NCBI GenBank assembly: GCA_006969905.1
Contig: CP030887.1
Location: 1,842,001 to 1,906,000, forward strand
Source of the DNA: Balneolaceae bacterium
GTDB lineage: Bacteria > Bacteroidota > Rhodothermia > Balneolales > Balneolaceae
Reading direction: 5' to 3'
Length of the DNA stretch: 64,000 nucleotides
Shown here: positions 9,862 through 18,307 of the stretch, in pieces
Layout of the letters: each line of letters begins with the position of its first letter
How positions within the stretch are numbered: position 1 is the stretch's first letter
Notes under the pieces: generated by a model
What the model saw: only the letters and a program-made list of their open reading frames with translations
Databases searched by the model: none
What the model was told of the DNA's origin: nothing
Made by a program: the position numbers and the translations under genes

Positions 9862-11925
9862 TTATTCTACTTCAATAGATTCTACTTTTGATTCTGATGC
9901 TTTTTGGCCATCAGCGGTAGTAACATGAGCAAAAGCATAGGCTACACCATCAACAACTTTCCAATCCGTATAAGTAGTTTCCCCATTTACAACTTTACCT
10001 GCCTGAGGGTTGAATGCCGAAGTACGGATTTTATATGGGAAGCTGGTTTTAGGATCTAAAAGATAGGTTGAAGGGCCATCTGAGGTAATTTTTAATACCA
10101 CATACTCTTTTCCATCTATTTCTTCCATGCCTAAGTATTCAGCATCCAAACTGGTATGGTTGATAGCTACATTGATATAACTATTCTTGATCTCTTTTAC
10201 CATTGGGCCAACCATAGCCGGAGGTAGTTGTTGTTCCTGGCCCATCATGCTCATAGTTCCCTGTCCGTTTTCTAACGACATTCCCATAGTTCCTTGTGGA
10301 GTTTCCAAAGAGGCAGACATACTGGTAGTAGAATAATTGATGGTTGCCGTATTTTTTATCTGCATTTCGCCCATAGGGGTAACCTGGGTAAGGCTGCTAA
10401 CGGAGGTTATACTTGTTACCTCTTTTCCTGGCTCAATAATAGAATCAGCCATCCTTTTCAGCCACTCCTTTCCTTTTGCAGTATCACCTGATGCCTGATC
10501 TTCATCACTACCCGGTTCAGGGATGCTAACGTCCATCTCATTTACAGTCCCGTATTTGTCCAGTTGATCACCGATCTCTTCCTTATTACCCACTACAAGA
10601 ATTTGTACCTGGTCAGGTTTAAGATATTTTTGAGCGACTCTTTGAACATCGGCAATAGTTACTTTCTTAAGGTCTTCAACGTACTCGTTAAAAGCATCTT
10701 CTGAAAGGCCATTGTACTCGTTATTCAGTCGTTCATTAAGAATTTTATTCTTACTGTCGTAACGGAAAACAAGGGTATTTAAAAACCGGTCCCGGGCGTC
10801 ATTCAGTTCTTTAGAAGAAACGGGCTCATCCTGCATTTTCTTAACTTCAACGAGGATGGCATCAATAGCCTCAGCAGTGGTTGAACTTTTAGTCATTACT
10901 GTAAGGCCGAAAGTGCCCGGATAATTGATATTACTGCTGTAGCTGCCTCCCACAGCATAGGCTAAACCTAGGTCACTTCTTACACTTTGAAATAATCTTC
11001 CGGCAAAACCACCACTAAGAATCTGGTTCATCATTTGTAAAGCTGCATAATCAGGGTTATCTCTTAACCCTCCGATATGCCCAATAATTACGTAGCTTTG
11101 GTTTACATCGGGCTTATCAACCAGGTTGATAGTGGAAGGGTAATTATAATCAACGTCCGGATAAATGAGGTTGGTTGCAGTGCCGGCAGGTAAACTGCTA
11201 AAAGCTTCTTTAAGCTTTTCTTTCATTTCTTTGGTATCAAAATCACCAATTACCCCGATCATCATGTTGTTGCCAACAAAGGCTTCTTTGTGAAAAGCAA
11301 CAAGGTCATCTCGTGAAATGGCATCAACGCTGGCGTATTCAGTTTGCCGCGTGTAAGGAGAATCTTCTCCATAAATCAGTTTAGCGAATTCACGGCCTGC
11401 AATTCCGGCTTGTTGATCATTTCTCCTGGAGATTGCTGATTTGGTCTGAGTTTTAGCAAGTTCGATCTTCTCTTCAGGGAAAAGGGGGTTTTGTACTAAA
11501 TCCACAAAAACAGGAAGTAACTCATCAAAATCTTCTTTCAAAAGATTCATATTAGCCCCACCTGAGCCCTGGCCAATAAAAGTGCTCATAAAGGCTGCCT
11601 TGTCTTCCAGAAGCACATTCAATTTATCAGGTGGATAGTTTTTTGAACCGCCTTCTCTCATTACGGTTCCCGCCATGCTGGCCAGTCCTTCTTTACCGAC
11701 AGGCTCCAATAGGCTTCCGGTTCGCACAATAGCATTAACACGGATCAAAGGCAGTTCCTTGTCTTCAACAAGGTAAAAGGTAATGCCATTGTCCAGTTTA
11801 AGCTCCTCAACAGGTGCTTTTTTAAACTCATTCAGTTTAGGATACTTAATCTCATCATAACGCTTTTGTGCAGAAACACTCAACGTTATAAGCATGGTTA
11901 TGGATAGAAGTAAAATACGTTTCAT
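9862..11925 (-). CDS. M16 family protein lacking the zinc motif, with a C-terminal extra domain
   Basis: A 687-residue exported protein (signal peptide MKRILLLSITMLITLSVSAQ). Residues about 30-470 are two insulinase/MPP-like M16 domains. Where the HxxEH zinc motif should be, the sequence reads GLASMAGTVMREGG, so this is a non-catalytic subunit, like the beta chain of bipartite M16 peptidases. Residues about 500-687 form an added beta-rich domain with the look of a LolA/outer-membrane-lipoprotein-sorting-like fold (YLLDPKTSFPYKI). That assignment is tentative. It follows the catalytic M16 gene by 34 bases and probably forms a heterodimer with that product. Confidence 0.85.
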   Translation of the reverse strand: MKRILLLSITMLITLSVSAQKRYDEIKYPKLNEFKKAPVEELKLDNGITFYLVEDKELPLIRVNAIVRTGSLLEPVGKEGLASMAGTVMREGGSKNYPPDKLNVLLEDKAAFMSTFIGQGSGGANMNLLKEDFDELLPVFVDLVQNPLFPEEKIELAKTQTKSAISRRNDQQAGIAGREFAKLIYGEDSPYTRQTEYASVDAISRDDLVAFHKEAFVGNNMMIGVIGDFDTKEMKEKLKEAFSSLPAGTATNLIYPDVDYNYPSTINLVDKPDVNQSYVIIGHIGGLRDNPDYAALQMMNQILSGGFAGRLFQSVRSDLGLAYAVGGSYSSNINYPGTFGLTVMTKSSTTAEAIDAILVEVKKMQDEPVSSKELNDARDRFLNTLVFRYDSKNKILNERLNNEYNGLSEDAFNEYVEDLKKVTIADVQRVAQKYLKPDQVQILVVGNKEEIGDQLDKYGTVNEMDVSIPEPGSDEDQASGDTAKGKEWLKRMADSIIEPGKEVTSITSVSSLTQVTPMGEMQIKNTATINYSTTSMSASLETPQGTMGMSLENGQGTMSMMGQEQQLPPAMVGPMVKEIKNSYINVAINHTSLDAEYLGMEEIDGKEYVVLKITSDGPSTYLLDPKTSFPYKIRTSAFNPQAGKVVNGETTYTDWKVVDGVAYAFAHVTTADGQKASESKVESIEVE

Positions 11926-11959
11926 AATTGCGTGTCTTAAATTTTTAATCTCTTTTGTT

Positions 11960-13468
11960 TCAGGAGTCAGCTTTTACCGTAGCACCAACCGTTCGGCTTT
12001 GTTTTACCAAGTATTTGTTGGCAACGCGCTGCAAGTCATCGAGGGTTACTGCATCGTAGCGTTCCAGTTGCAGGAATACGTCTCTCCAGTTTCCTTTTGT
12101 AGCATGTGTACTTGCAAAATTAAGTGCCAGCCCTGTATTATTTGCCAATCCGCGTATGATTCCCGCACGGATATTTGTGCGTGCCCTGTCCAACTCTTGC
12201 TGAGTAATAGAACCGCCTTTTACAATCTCAATTTCTTCGTAGATACGGTTTTCAAGAGTATCCAATTCTACCCCTGCATTAGGCACTGCAAGTGTTACAA
12301 AGAGAGAGTTGAAGCGGGAGCCGGGGAAGCCATTAAAAGCACCTACCTGCAAGGCCAGTTTTTCTTCATCTACCAGTTTTTTATAAAGAACGGAAGTTCT
12401 ACCGTTTGAGATAATATTTCCAAGCAAGCTTAAAGCTTCAAAATCTTCATGCGAATCAGAAACTACATGATATCCAATCAGCATAATGGGCTGTGAGGTA
12501 CCTTCAATTGTAAATCTTCGCTCTCCACGTTGAGCCGGTTCAATAGTAGTTACAGGAGGGGCTACCTTACCTTTACCCGGCAAATCGGAGAAATATTCTT
12601 CTGCCAGTTTTTTCATTCTCTTGGGGTCAACATCACCGGCTATGCCTATAGTGATGTTGCTGGGTATATAATAGGTCTCATAGAATCGTTGTGCATCCTC
12701 GATAGTAGTGGCTGTTATATCTGAATTCCAACCCACAATAGGCCTTCCATACGGGTGAGCGGTGTAGGCAACTGCAAGAAACTCTTCAACTAAACGGCCA
12801 ATCGGATTCGACTCGGTTCGCATTCTGCGTTCTTCCCGAACTACTTCTTTTTCAACATAAAACTCACGGTATGTTGGGTTTTTGAAACGGTCAGCTTCCA
12901 GGTTAAACCATAATTCCGCTTTATTGGATGGAAGGCTATAGAAGTAGTTCGTTAAATCCGCTCCGGTAGAAGCATTAAGCCCGGTTCCCCCGTTATTCTG
13001 GATGATTTCGGAAAACTCGTTATTTACTACATAGGTTTTGGACTCTTCCAGGAGTTCTTCAAATTTTGCTTTTTTGTCAGCTAAAGCCTGCTCATCGGGG
13101 TTTGGTTTGTACTTTTCATAAAGCCAGTCTTTGTAGGCTTCATCCATAGCATCAATAACTTTCTTCTCCTCTTCCCAATTGGTAGTGCCAATGTATTTGG
13201 TTCCTTTAAAGGCCATGTGCTCAAAAATGTGTGCAATACCTGTATTGCCGACAGGTTCATCAACACCACCTACATTTACGTGAGTATAAAAGCTGGCAAC
13301 AGGAGCGTCCCTTCGTTCAATAATGATAAAATGTAAACCATTATCGAGGGTAAATTCTGTTACTTTTTTCTCAAATTCTTTAAGGTTTTGTGCATCTACG
13401 GTAGATACTAGCAAAGAAAGAGTGATGACTGACAGCATCAATCTCCCGAATATTTTAAGTACTCTCAT
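11960..13468 (-). CDS. M16 family zinc metallopeptidase, catalytic subunit
   Basis: A 502-residue exported peptidase (signal peptide ending near VDAQ, residue 27). The inverted zinc motif HIFEH is at residues 80-84, followed by MAFKGT, the standard active-site block. A downstream glutamate in the VVREERRMR region supplies the third ligand in this family. The C-terminal half is a second, inactive M16 domain. It is the first gene of a two-gene operon with the zinc-less partner. The likely role is degradation of peptides in the periplasm. Confidence 0.9.
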   Translation of the reverse strand: MRVLKIFGRLMLSVITLSLLVSTVDAQNLKEFEKKVTEFTLDNGLHFIIIERRDAPVASFYTHVNVGGVDEPVGNTGIAHIFEHMAFKGTKYIGTTNWEEEKKVIDAMDEAYKDWLYEKYKPNPDEQALADKKAKFEELLEESKTYVVNNEFSEIIQNNGGTGLNASTGADLTNYFYSLPSNKAELWFNLEADRFKNPTYREFYVEKEVVREERRMRTESNPIGRLVEEFLAVAYTAHPYGRPIVGWNSDITATTIEDAQRFYETYYIPSNITIGIAGDVDPKRMKKLAEEYFSDLPGKGKVAPPVTTIEPAQRGERRFTIEGTSQPIMLIGYHVVSDSHEDFEALSLLGNIISNGRTSVLYKKLVDEEKLALQVGAFNGFPGSRFNSLFVTLAVPNAGVELDTLENRIYEEIEIVKGGSITQQELDRARTNIRAGIIRGLANNTGLALNFASTHATKGNWRDVFLQLERYDAVTLDDLQRVANKYLVKQSRTVGATVKADS

Positions 13469-13550
13469 TGCAATAGATTTAGGATAAAATTAAAGTTGTG
13501 TGACTATTTAAGTGCTTAAAAGCTAGGAGTTATTACATCTATTCCAAAAT

Positions 13551-14327
13551 TTAACTGTAGAATTTTGGAGTAAATTCTTTTAAATCCATTCCGTCCTTAA
13601 ACGAATTGCTCAGGTTTTCGTTTCGGATAAGCTTTAAATCATATGATATAAATTCAGGATTATTGTAGCGCTTTTGATAGTAAATCTTTTTATCACCAGT
13701 TGTTCTTGAACAGCGATCAATTTCTAACACGGCCATTCCTTCTTTTAAATTAAGATGTTTTGCAACATACGCGGAGGCATTAGTGGCAGTGATTCGGTAT
13801 GAGCCTCCTATGATTGGGATATCATATTTTTCCTCAAATACCTGGTACAATGTTTGAGTTGTAAGGTTTTCATCGAATAGTAACTGGCCATAGCTTGCAG
13901 GAAGCCAGGTAACATCCAGGGCTATAGGTTTGTTATTTGCCAGCCGAACACGGTCAATTTGTATTAACTGGCTGTCTTTTTTGAGTTCGAGCATTTTATT
14001 TACCTCGGGAATGGCGGTTACCTTTTTAAGGCTGATAAGCTTTGAAGAACTTTTGTATCCCGCTTTTCTCATATCCTCTGAAAAGTCAGTTAATCGAACT
14101 AAGGGCTTATTTATTTTTTGTTCACTTACAAAAGCACCCAATCCCTGTTTCCTGAAGATGAGCTGTTGATTTTCAAGTTTCTGCAATGCCTGGCGTACCG
14201 TAACCCTGCTTACTTTGAAATATTCGCAAAGCCTTTTTTCCGAGGGTAATCGATCTCCGGGTTCAAATTTTCCCTCATTGATCTCAGAGCGTAGCTGGTT
14301 TACTATTTGCTCATATTTTGTTTCCAT
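13551..14327 (-). CDS. GntR/HutC-subfamily transcriptional regulator
   Basis: A 258-residue one-component regulator. The N-terminal winged helix-turn-helix spans about residues 5-70, with LPSEKRLCEYFKVSRVTVRQAL as the recognition region. The C-terminal effector domain is of the UTRA type (ELKKDSQLIQIDRVRLANNKPIALD). It is divergent from the sulfur transport operon with 95 bases between start codons, so regulation of that operon is a reasonable inference. UTRA regulators often sense sugars or small acids, so the link to sulfur is not certain. Confidence 0.88.
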   Translation of the reverse strand: METKYEQIVNQLRSEINEGKFEPGDRLPSEKRLCEYFKVSRVTVRQALQKLENQQLIFRKQGLGAFVSEQKINKPLVRLTDFSEDMRKAGYKSSSKLISLKKVTAIPEVNKMLELKKDSQLIQIDRVRLANNKPIALDVTWLPASYGQLLFDENLTTQTLYQVFEEKYDIPIIGGSYRITATNASAYVAKHLNLKEGMAVLEIDRCSRTTGDKKIYYQKRYNNPEFISYDLKLIRNENLSNSFKDGMDLKEFTPKFYS

Positions 14328-14422
14328 ATATGCTTATCATTGAATTTAGTACAGAAAATATACTTGTTATAACATGTTGCATCAAGTGAAATTTTATTCA
14401 TAAACTTGCCTCGAACTTAATA

Positions 14423-15004
14423 ATGACATCAATGATTACTGATTTTTTAACTCAACCAATGCCTTGGTATATAGCCGGCCCCTTAATTGGGCTCATGCTT
14501 CCTTTGCTGTTGGTAATTGCTAATAAAACATTTGGAATTTCTTCAAGTTTCAGGCATGCATGTGCCTCTTTAATACCCTCTGCAAAAAAGTTCTCTTATT
14601 TTAATTACGACTGGAGAAAGCAGGGTGGCTGGAATCTCAAATTTGCTGCCGGTGTAATTATCGGTGGGCTGGGTGCTGCTTTTTTTATTCCCGAAGGTTA
14701 TGAAGTAGCCATTTCTAAAAGTACTCAAGCTACATTATCGAACATGGGAATACAGGATTTCTCAGGTTTAATGCCAGCAGAGCTATTTAGCTGGTCCGGC
14801 TTGTTGAGTATCCCCGGTTTTGTACTCATGATTTTAGGTGGTTTTATGGTCGGTTTTGGTGCCCGTTATGCAGGCGGTTGTACTTCCGGGCATGCAATTA
14901 CCGGCCTGGCTACGCTGCAAAAGGCTTCACTGATTGCAGTTATAGGGTTTTTCATAGGTGGTATAATTACATCATATTTTTTACTTCCAAATCTTTTAGG
15001 ATAA
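14423..15004 (+). CDS. YeeE/YedE family membrane protein, first half-transporter
   Basis: A 193-residue integral membrane protein of the YeeE/YedE (TsuA-like) sulfur transport family. The conserved cysteine-containing block ARYAGGCTSGHAITG lies near residue 150, and the C-terminus is a hydrophobic helix. Family members move thiosulfate or related sulfur species through a relay of cysteines. It is half the length of TsuA, and the second half is encoded by the next gene 5 bases downstream. It is the first gene of a four-gene sulfur operon. Confidence 0.85.
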   Translation: MTSMITDFLTQPMPWYIAGPLIGLMLPLLLVIANKTFGISSSFRHACASLIPSAKKFSYFNYDWRKQGGWNLKFAAGVIIGGLGAAFFIPEGYEVAISKSTQATLSNMGIQDFSGLMPAELFSWSGLLSIPGFVLMILGGFMVGFGARYAGGCTSGHAITGLATLQKASLIAVIGFFIGGIITSYFLLPNLLG

Positions 15005-15009
15005 TAGCT

Positions 15010-15417
15010 ATGAAGTATTTGTTTTTTGGGACTTTTTTCGGTTTTGTATTGGTGAAATCAGAAGTAGTATCATGGTTTCGAATACAGGAAATGTTTTATT
15101 TCGATTCATTCCACATGTATGGCATTATAGGCTCTGCAATAGTAACAGGTTTACTTACAACCCTGATCATCAAAAAGTGGAGATTGAAGGATGTGAATGG
15201 AAATGAAATCTCTATCAAAGAGAAAGATAATTCAGTAACTAAGCGATATATTATTGGCGGTGCTATTTTTGGCTTGGGCTGGGGCTTAACAGGAGCCTGT
15301 CCGGGACCAATGTATGCACTAATTGGTAGCGGTTACCTAATAATTATAGTGCCCTTGCTAAGTGCAATAATTGGAGCGTTTGCTTACGGAGCATTACAAC
15401 AAAAATTACCACATTAA
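15010..15417 (+). CDS. YeeE/YedE family (DUF6691-like) membrane protein, second half
   Basis: A 135-residue membrane protein starting at the ATG at 15010. An upstream in-frame start would lie inside the previous gene. It contains GWGLTGACPGPMYALIGSG, the paired cysteine block of the second half of YeeE transporters, and three to four hydrophobic helices. Together with the preceding gene it makes up a complete YeeE-like permease. The two-gene split is common in proteobacterial and Bacteroidetes sulfur-detoxification clusters. Confidence 0.85.
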   Translation: MKYLFFGTFFGFVLVKSEVVSWFRIQEMFYFDSFHMYGIIGSAIVTGLLTTLIIKKWRLKDVNGNEISIKEKDNSVTKRYIIGGAIFGLGWGLTGACPGPMYALIGSGYLIIIVPLLSAIIGAFAYGALQQKLPH

Positions 15418-15447
15418 AATTAAATAAAGAGATAAAGGACCTCGATC

Positions 15448-16878
15448 ATGTTTTTTGAACAAATATTTGAAGAAAAACTGGCACAATACGCATACGTTAT
15501 CGGATGCCAGAGAAATGGAGAAGCCATAGTGCTTGATCCCATGAGAGATATAGCCAGGTATGAAGAAATTGCAGCTAAAAATAACTTAAAAATTGTGGCT
15601 GCAGCAGATACCCATATTCATGCCGATTACCTTTCAGGGCTCAGAGAGTTTGCTGAAAAAGGAGTTAAGGTTTATGCCTCGGATGAAGGGGATGCCGACT
15701 GGAAATATGAATGGCTTATAGATAGTGGCTATAATTACCAATTACTGAAAGACGGCGATCAATTTAGTATTGGAAATATCCAGTTCAAAGCAATTCATAC
15801 TCCGGGGCATACACCAGAACATATGATCTTCCAGGTAACAGATGGTGCAGCTACGGATGAACCGATGGGTATTATTTCAGGAGATTTTGTTTTTGTAGGT
15901 GATGTTGGCCGTCCCGATTTATTGGAAACCGCAGCAGGCCAGGTAGGGGTAATGGATGAATCTGCCAGGGTTCTTTACAAGTCGCTGGATAAGTTTAAAG
16001 CCATGCCTGAATACATGAAAGTGTGGCCCGGGCATGGGGCAGGCAGTGCTTGTGGCAAAGCATTAGGTGCCATTCCTGATTCAACTGTCGGGTACGAGCA
16101 ACGTTTTAATGGTTCAATTCGTGCAGCAATTACCGAGCAGGATTTTGTAGACTTTATACTGGAAGGCCAGCCTGAACCACCGCTATATTTCGCCAGGATG
16201 AAACGGGATAACAAACTGGGGCCAAAAGTACTGGGTACTATTCCTTCTCCTGAAAGAATGGGAGTGACCGAGATTATTGGCCAAGGCCGCATTTCGGATG
16301 CAGTAATAATTGATACCCGTAAAGACAGAATAGCATTCATGAACGGTCACATCCATGGATCGTTATATGCACCTTTCAACAAAACCTTTAATACCATTGC
16401 AGGATCGTATGTAAGCGATGAGCAGGATATCTACCTGATCATAGAAGAAGCTGATGTAGACGAAGCAGTACTGGATTTAATCCGCATTGGACTAGACAAT
16501 ATAAAAGGTTTTGCCACACCAGAAGATCTTCGAAAGTTTGGTGAAAATGGAGGAGAGTTATTCTCAACTCCAATCATCAATTTTGAAGAACTGGAGAAAA
16601 AAGATGCCAATGAAGATATCCAGGTACTTGATGTACGTAAGAAGACGGAATATGATGAAGGCCATTATCCCGGAGCATTGAACATAGCCCATACTAGGTT
16701 ACTGGATCGGGTTGAAGAAGTAAATCTTGACAAGCCCGTACTTGTGCATTGTAAATCGGGTGCGCGTGCCGCCGCCGCCTCTTCTTTGTTAGAAAAGCAA
16801 GGAGCTGATGTTTACTACGTAAACGACCTGGTAGACCCCTGGCTGAAGAAAAAGAACTTTCTCAGCGAGGTTAAATAA
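15448..16878 (+). CDS. Persulfide dioxygenase-rhodanese fusion (CstB-like)
   Basis: A 476-residue multidomain enzyme. Residues 1-250 are an ETHE1-like metallo-beta-lactamase fold (THIHADYLSG at 55-64, HTPGHTPEH, GDVGRPDL). Residues about 265-360 form a rhodanese-like domain without the catalytic cysteine. Residues about 375-476 are an active rhodanese with Cys435 in HCKSGAR. This is the architecture of CstB of Staphylococcus aureus, which oxidises persulfides and transfers sulfane sulfur to give thiosulfate (established for that enzyme). Its stop codon overlaps the start of the TauE gene. The operon suggests detoxification or use of sulfide and polysulfide. Confidence 0.88.
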   Translation: MFFEQIFEEKLAQYAYVIGCQRNGEAIVLDPMRDIARYEEIAAKNNLKIVAAADTHIHADYLSGLREFAEKGVKVYASDEGDADWKYEWLIDSGYNYQLLKDGDQFSIGNIQFKAIHTPGHTPEHMIFQVTDGAATDEPMGIISGDFVFVGDVGRPDLLETAAGQVGVMDESARVLYKSLDKFKAMPEYMKVWPGHGAGSACGKALGAIPDSTVGYEQRFNGSIRAAITEQDFVDFILEGQPEPPLYFARMKRDNKLGPKVLGTIPSPERMGVTEIIGQGRISDAVIIDTRKDRIAFMNGHIHGSLYAPFNKTFNTIAGSYVSDEQDIYLIIEEADVDEAVLDLIRIGLDNIKGFATPEDLRKFGENGGELFSTPIINFEELEKKDANEDIQVLDVRKKTEYDEGHYPGALNIAHTRLLDRVEEVNLDKPVLVHCKSGARAAAASSLLEKQGADVYYVNDLVDPWLKKKNFLSEVK

Positions 16879-17633
16879 TGTGGTGGGCGTGGTTAGGCGC
16901 TCTATTAATTGGAATATCTCTGGGGCTGTTGGGCTCCGGAGGTTCCATACTCACAGTTCCTGTACTTTTGTACCTGGTAGGTGAGCCGGAAAAGCTTGCC
17001 ATAGCTGAATCATTGGGTATTGTAGCAGCGATCAGTTTTGTAGGCGCGATACCTTATGCTATAAAAAAAGAAATCCACTGGAAGAGCCTCATTTTCTTTG
17101 GTATCCCGGGTATGGCAGGTACTTATGGAGGTGCCGCTATTTCCAAATACCTTTCAGGTACTACCCAGCTTCTTATTTTTGCAGGGGTAATGTTACTTGC
17201 AGCAGTTATGATGATCAGGGATAGGAAAGAACCTGATCCGGAAAAAAAGATAAAGATTTCAAAGTGGCTGCTTATTGTGGAAGGTCTGGCAGTGGGTGTA
17301 CTTACAGGATTGGTTGGTGTGGGAGGAGGATTTCTTATTATCCCGGCGCTGGTTTTGATGGGAGGTTTAAGTATGAGGCTGGCTGTAGGAACAAGCCTGC
17401 TCATCATCACGCTAAAAAGTACAATGGGTCTTATTAAATATATGGATGTACTGGCCGAACAAAACCTGTTTATAAACTGGGATTTAGTAGCCGTATTTGC
17501 AGCTATAGGTGCAGTAGGTAGCTTTGTAGGAAATAAGGTGGGTGCCAAAATCTCTCAAAAGAATCTCAAGAAAGGCTTTGGTTATTTTTTAGTGTTGATG
17601 GGGGTTTATATTATTTACTCAAGTTTGTTTTAA
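16878..17633 (+). CDS. TauE/SafE family sulfite/organosulfonate exporter
   Basis: A 251-residue membrane protein with about eight hydrophobic helices. It has the two internal repeats of the TauE family, GLLGSGGSILTVPVL near the N-terminus and GVGGGFLIIPALVLMGG in the middle. It overlaps the dioxygenase-rhodanese gene by one base, which implies coupling. In CstA/CstB-like loci a TauE protein exports the sulfite or thiosulfate product, and that is the likely role here. Its TAA stop overlaps the TAA stop of the convergent tag gene (17630-17633). Confidence 0.87.
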   Translation: MWWAWLGALLIGISLGLLGSGGSILTVPVLLYLVGEPEKLAIAESLGIVAAISFVGAIPYAIKKEIHWKSLIFFGIPGMAGTYGGAAISKYLSGTTQLLIFAGVMLLAAVMMIRDRKEPDPEKKIKISKWLLIVEGLAVGVLTGLVGVGGGFLIIPALVLMGGLSMRLAVGTSLLIITLKSTMGLIKYMDVLAEQNLFINWDLVAVFAAIGAVGSFVGNKVGAKISQKNLKKGFGYFLVLMGVYIIYSSLF

Positions 17634-18199
17634 ACCTCGTTATACCGAAAACAATTGATGGTATGATCATTCACAAGTCCACAGGCCTGCATGTGGGCGT
17701 ACATTATGGTGCTTCCGACAAATTTAAATCCACGCTTTTTTAAGTCCTTACTAAGCTCATCTGATTCGGAAGAAGTAGCCGGTACTTCAGACATAGATTT
17801 CCAGCTATTGATAATTGGTTTGCCTTCAACAAATCCCCAAATGTAGGAGTCAAAACTGCCGAACTCCTCTTGTACTTCCAGGAATTTCTGGGCATTGGTA
17901 ACCGCAGCATTAACTTTAAGTTTGTTGCGGATAATACCTTCAAACTGGAGCAACTCCTGTATCTTTTGTTCATCAAAAGTGGCTACAATTTCGGGATCAA
18001 AATCAGCAAAAGCTTTACGATAGCCTTCCCGTTTCTTAAGTACTGTTGACCAACTTAACCCTGCCTGTGCGCCTTCCAGTATCAAAAACTCAAAATGGGT
18101 TCTGTCGTCATGAACAGGTACACCCCATTCTTCATCGTGATATTTTACATACTCCTCAAACTGTCCTGCAGCCCATTCGCATCGTATTATTTCCGCCAT
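17630..18199 (-). CDS. tag: DNA-3-methyladenine glycosylase I
   Basis: A base-excision repair enzyme that removes 3-methyladenine from DNA. The start at 18199 (MAEIIRCEW) is preferred. It gives 189 residues, the family length, whereas the ATG at 18244 adds a non-conserved leader. The Tag signature is present: HDEEWGVPVHDDRTHFE, LEGAQAGLSW and the C-terminal GFKFVGSTIMYAHMQACGLVNDH. Zinc-ligand Cys and His residues sit at both ends (RCEW, and the C-terminal HMQACG and NDH region). It is monocistronic and convergent with tauE. Confidence 0.95.
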   Translation of the reverse strand: MAEIIRCEWAAGQFEEYVKYHDEEWGVPVHDDRTHFEFLILEGAQAGLSWSTVLKKREGYRKAFADFDPEIVATFDEQKIQELLQFEGIIRNKLKVNAAVTNAQKFLEVQEEFGSFDSYIWGFVEGKPIINSWKSMSEVPATSSESDELSKDLKKRGFKFVGSTIMYAHMQACGLVNDHTINCFRYNEV

Positions 18200-18307
18200 C
18201 TTTTTTTCGGATAAAGTTATTTTTAGGATAATAAAAAAAGGCAAAATTATTAGTTACCTTAACAGGCTCACTCACATTACAAAAAACACTTAAATCGAAG
18301 TAGTTTC

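Noticed and set aside
11894-12409. 171-codon plus-strand frame overlapping the M16 genes
   Set aside because: It lies antisense to two well-supported peptidase genes and encodes an implausible Cys-rich product.
17123-17548. 141-codon minus-strand frame inside the TauE gene
   Set aside because: It is a shadow of a membrane protein gene: low-complexity Ser/Pro/Thr-rich translation with no start context.
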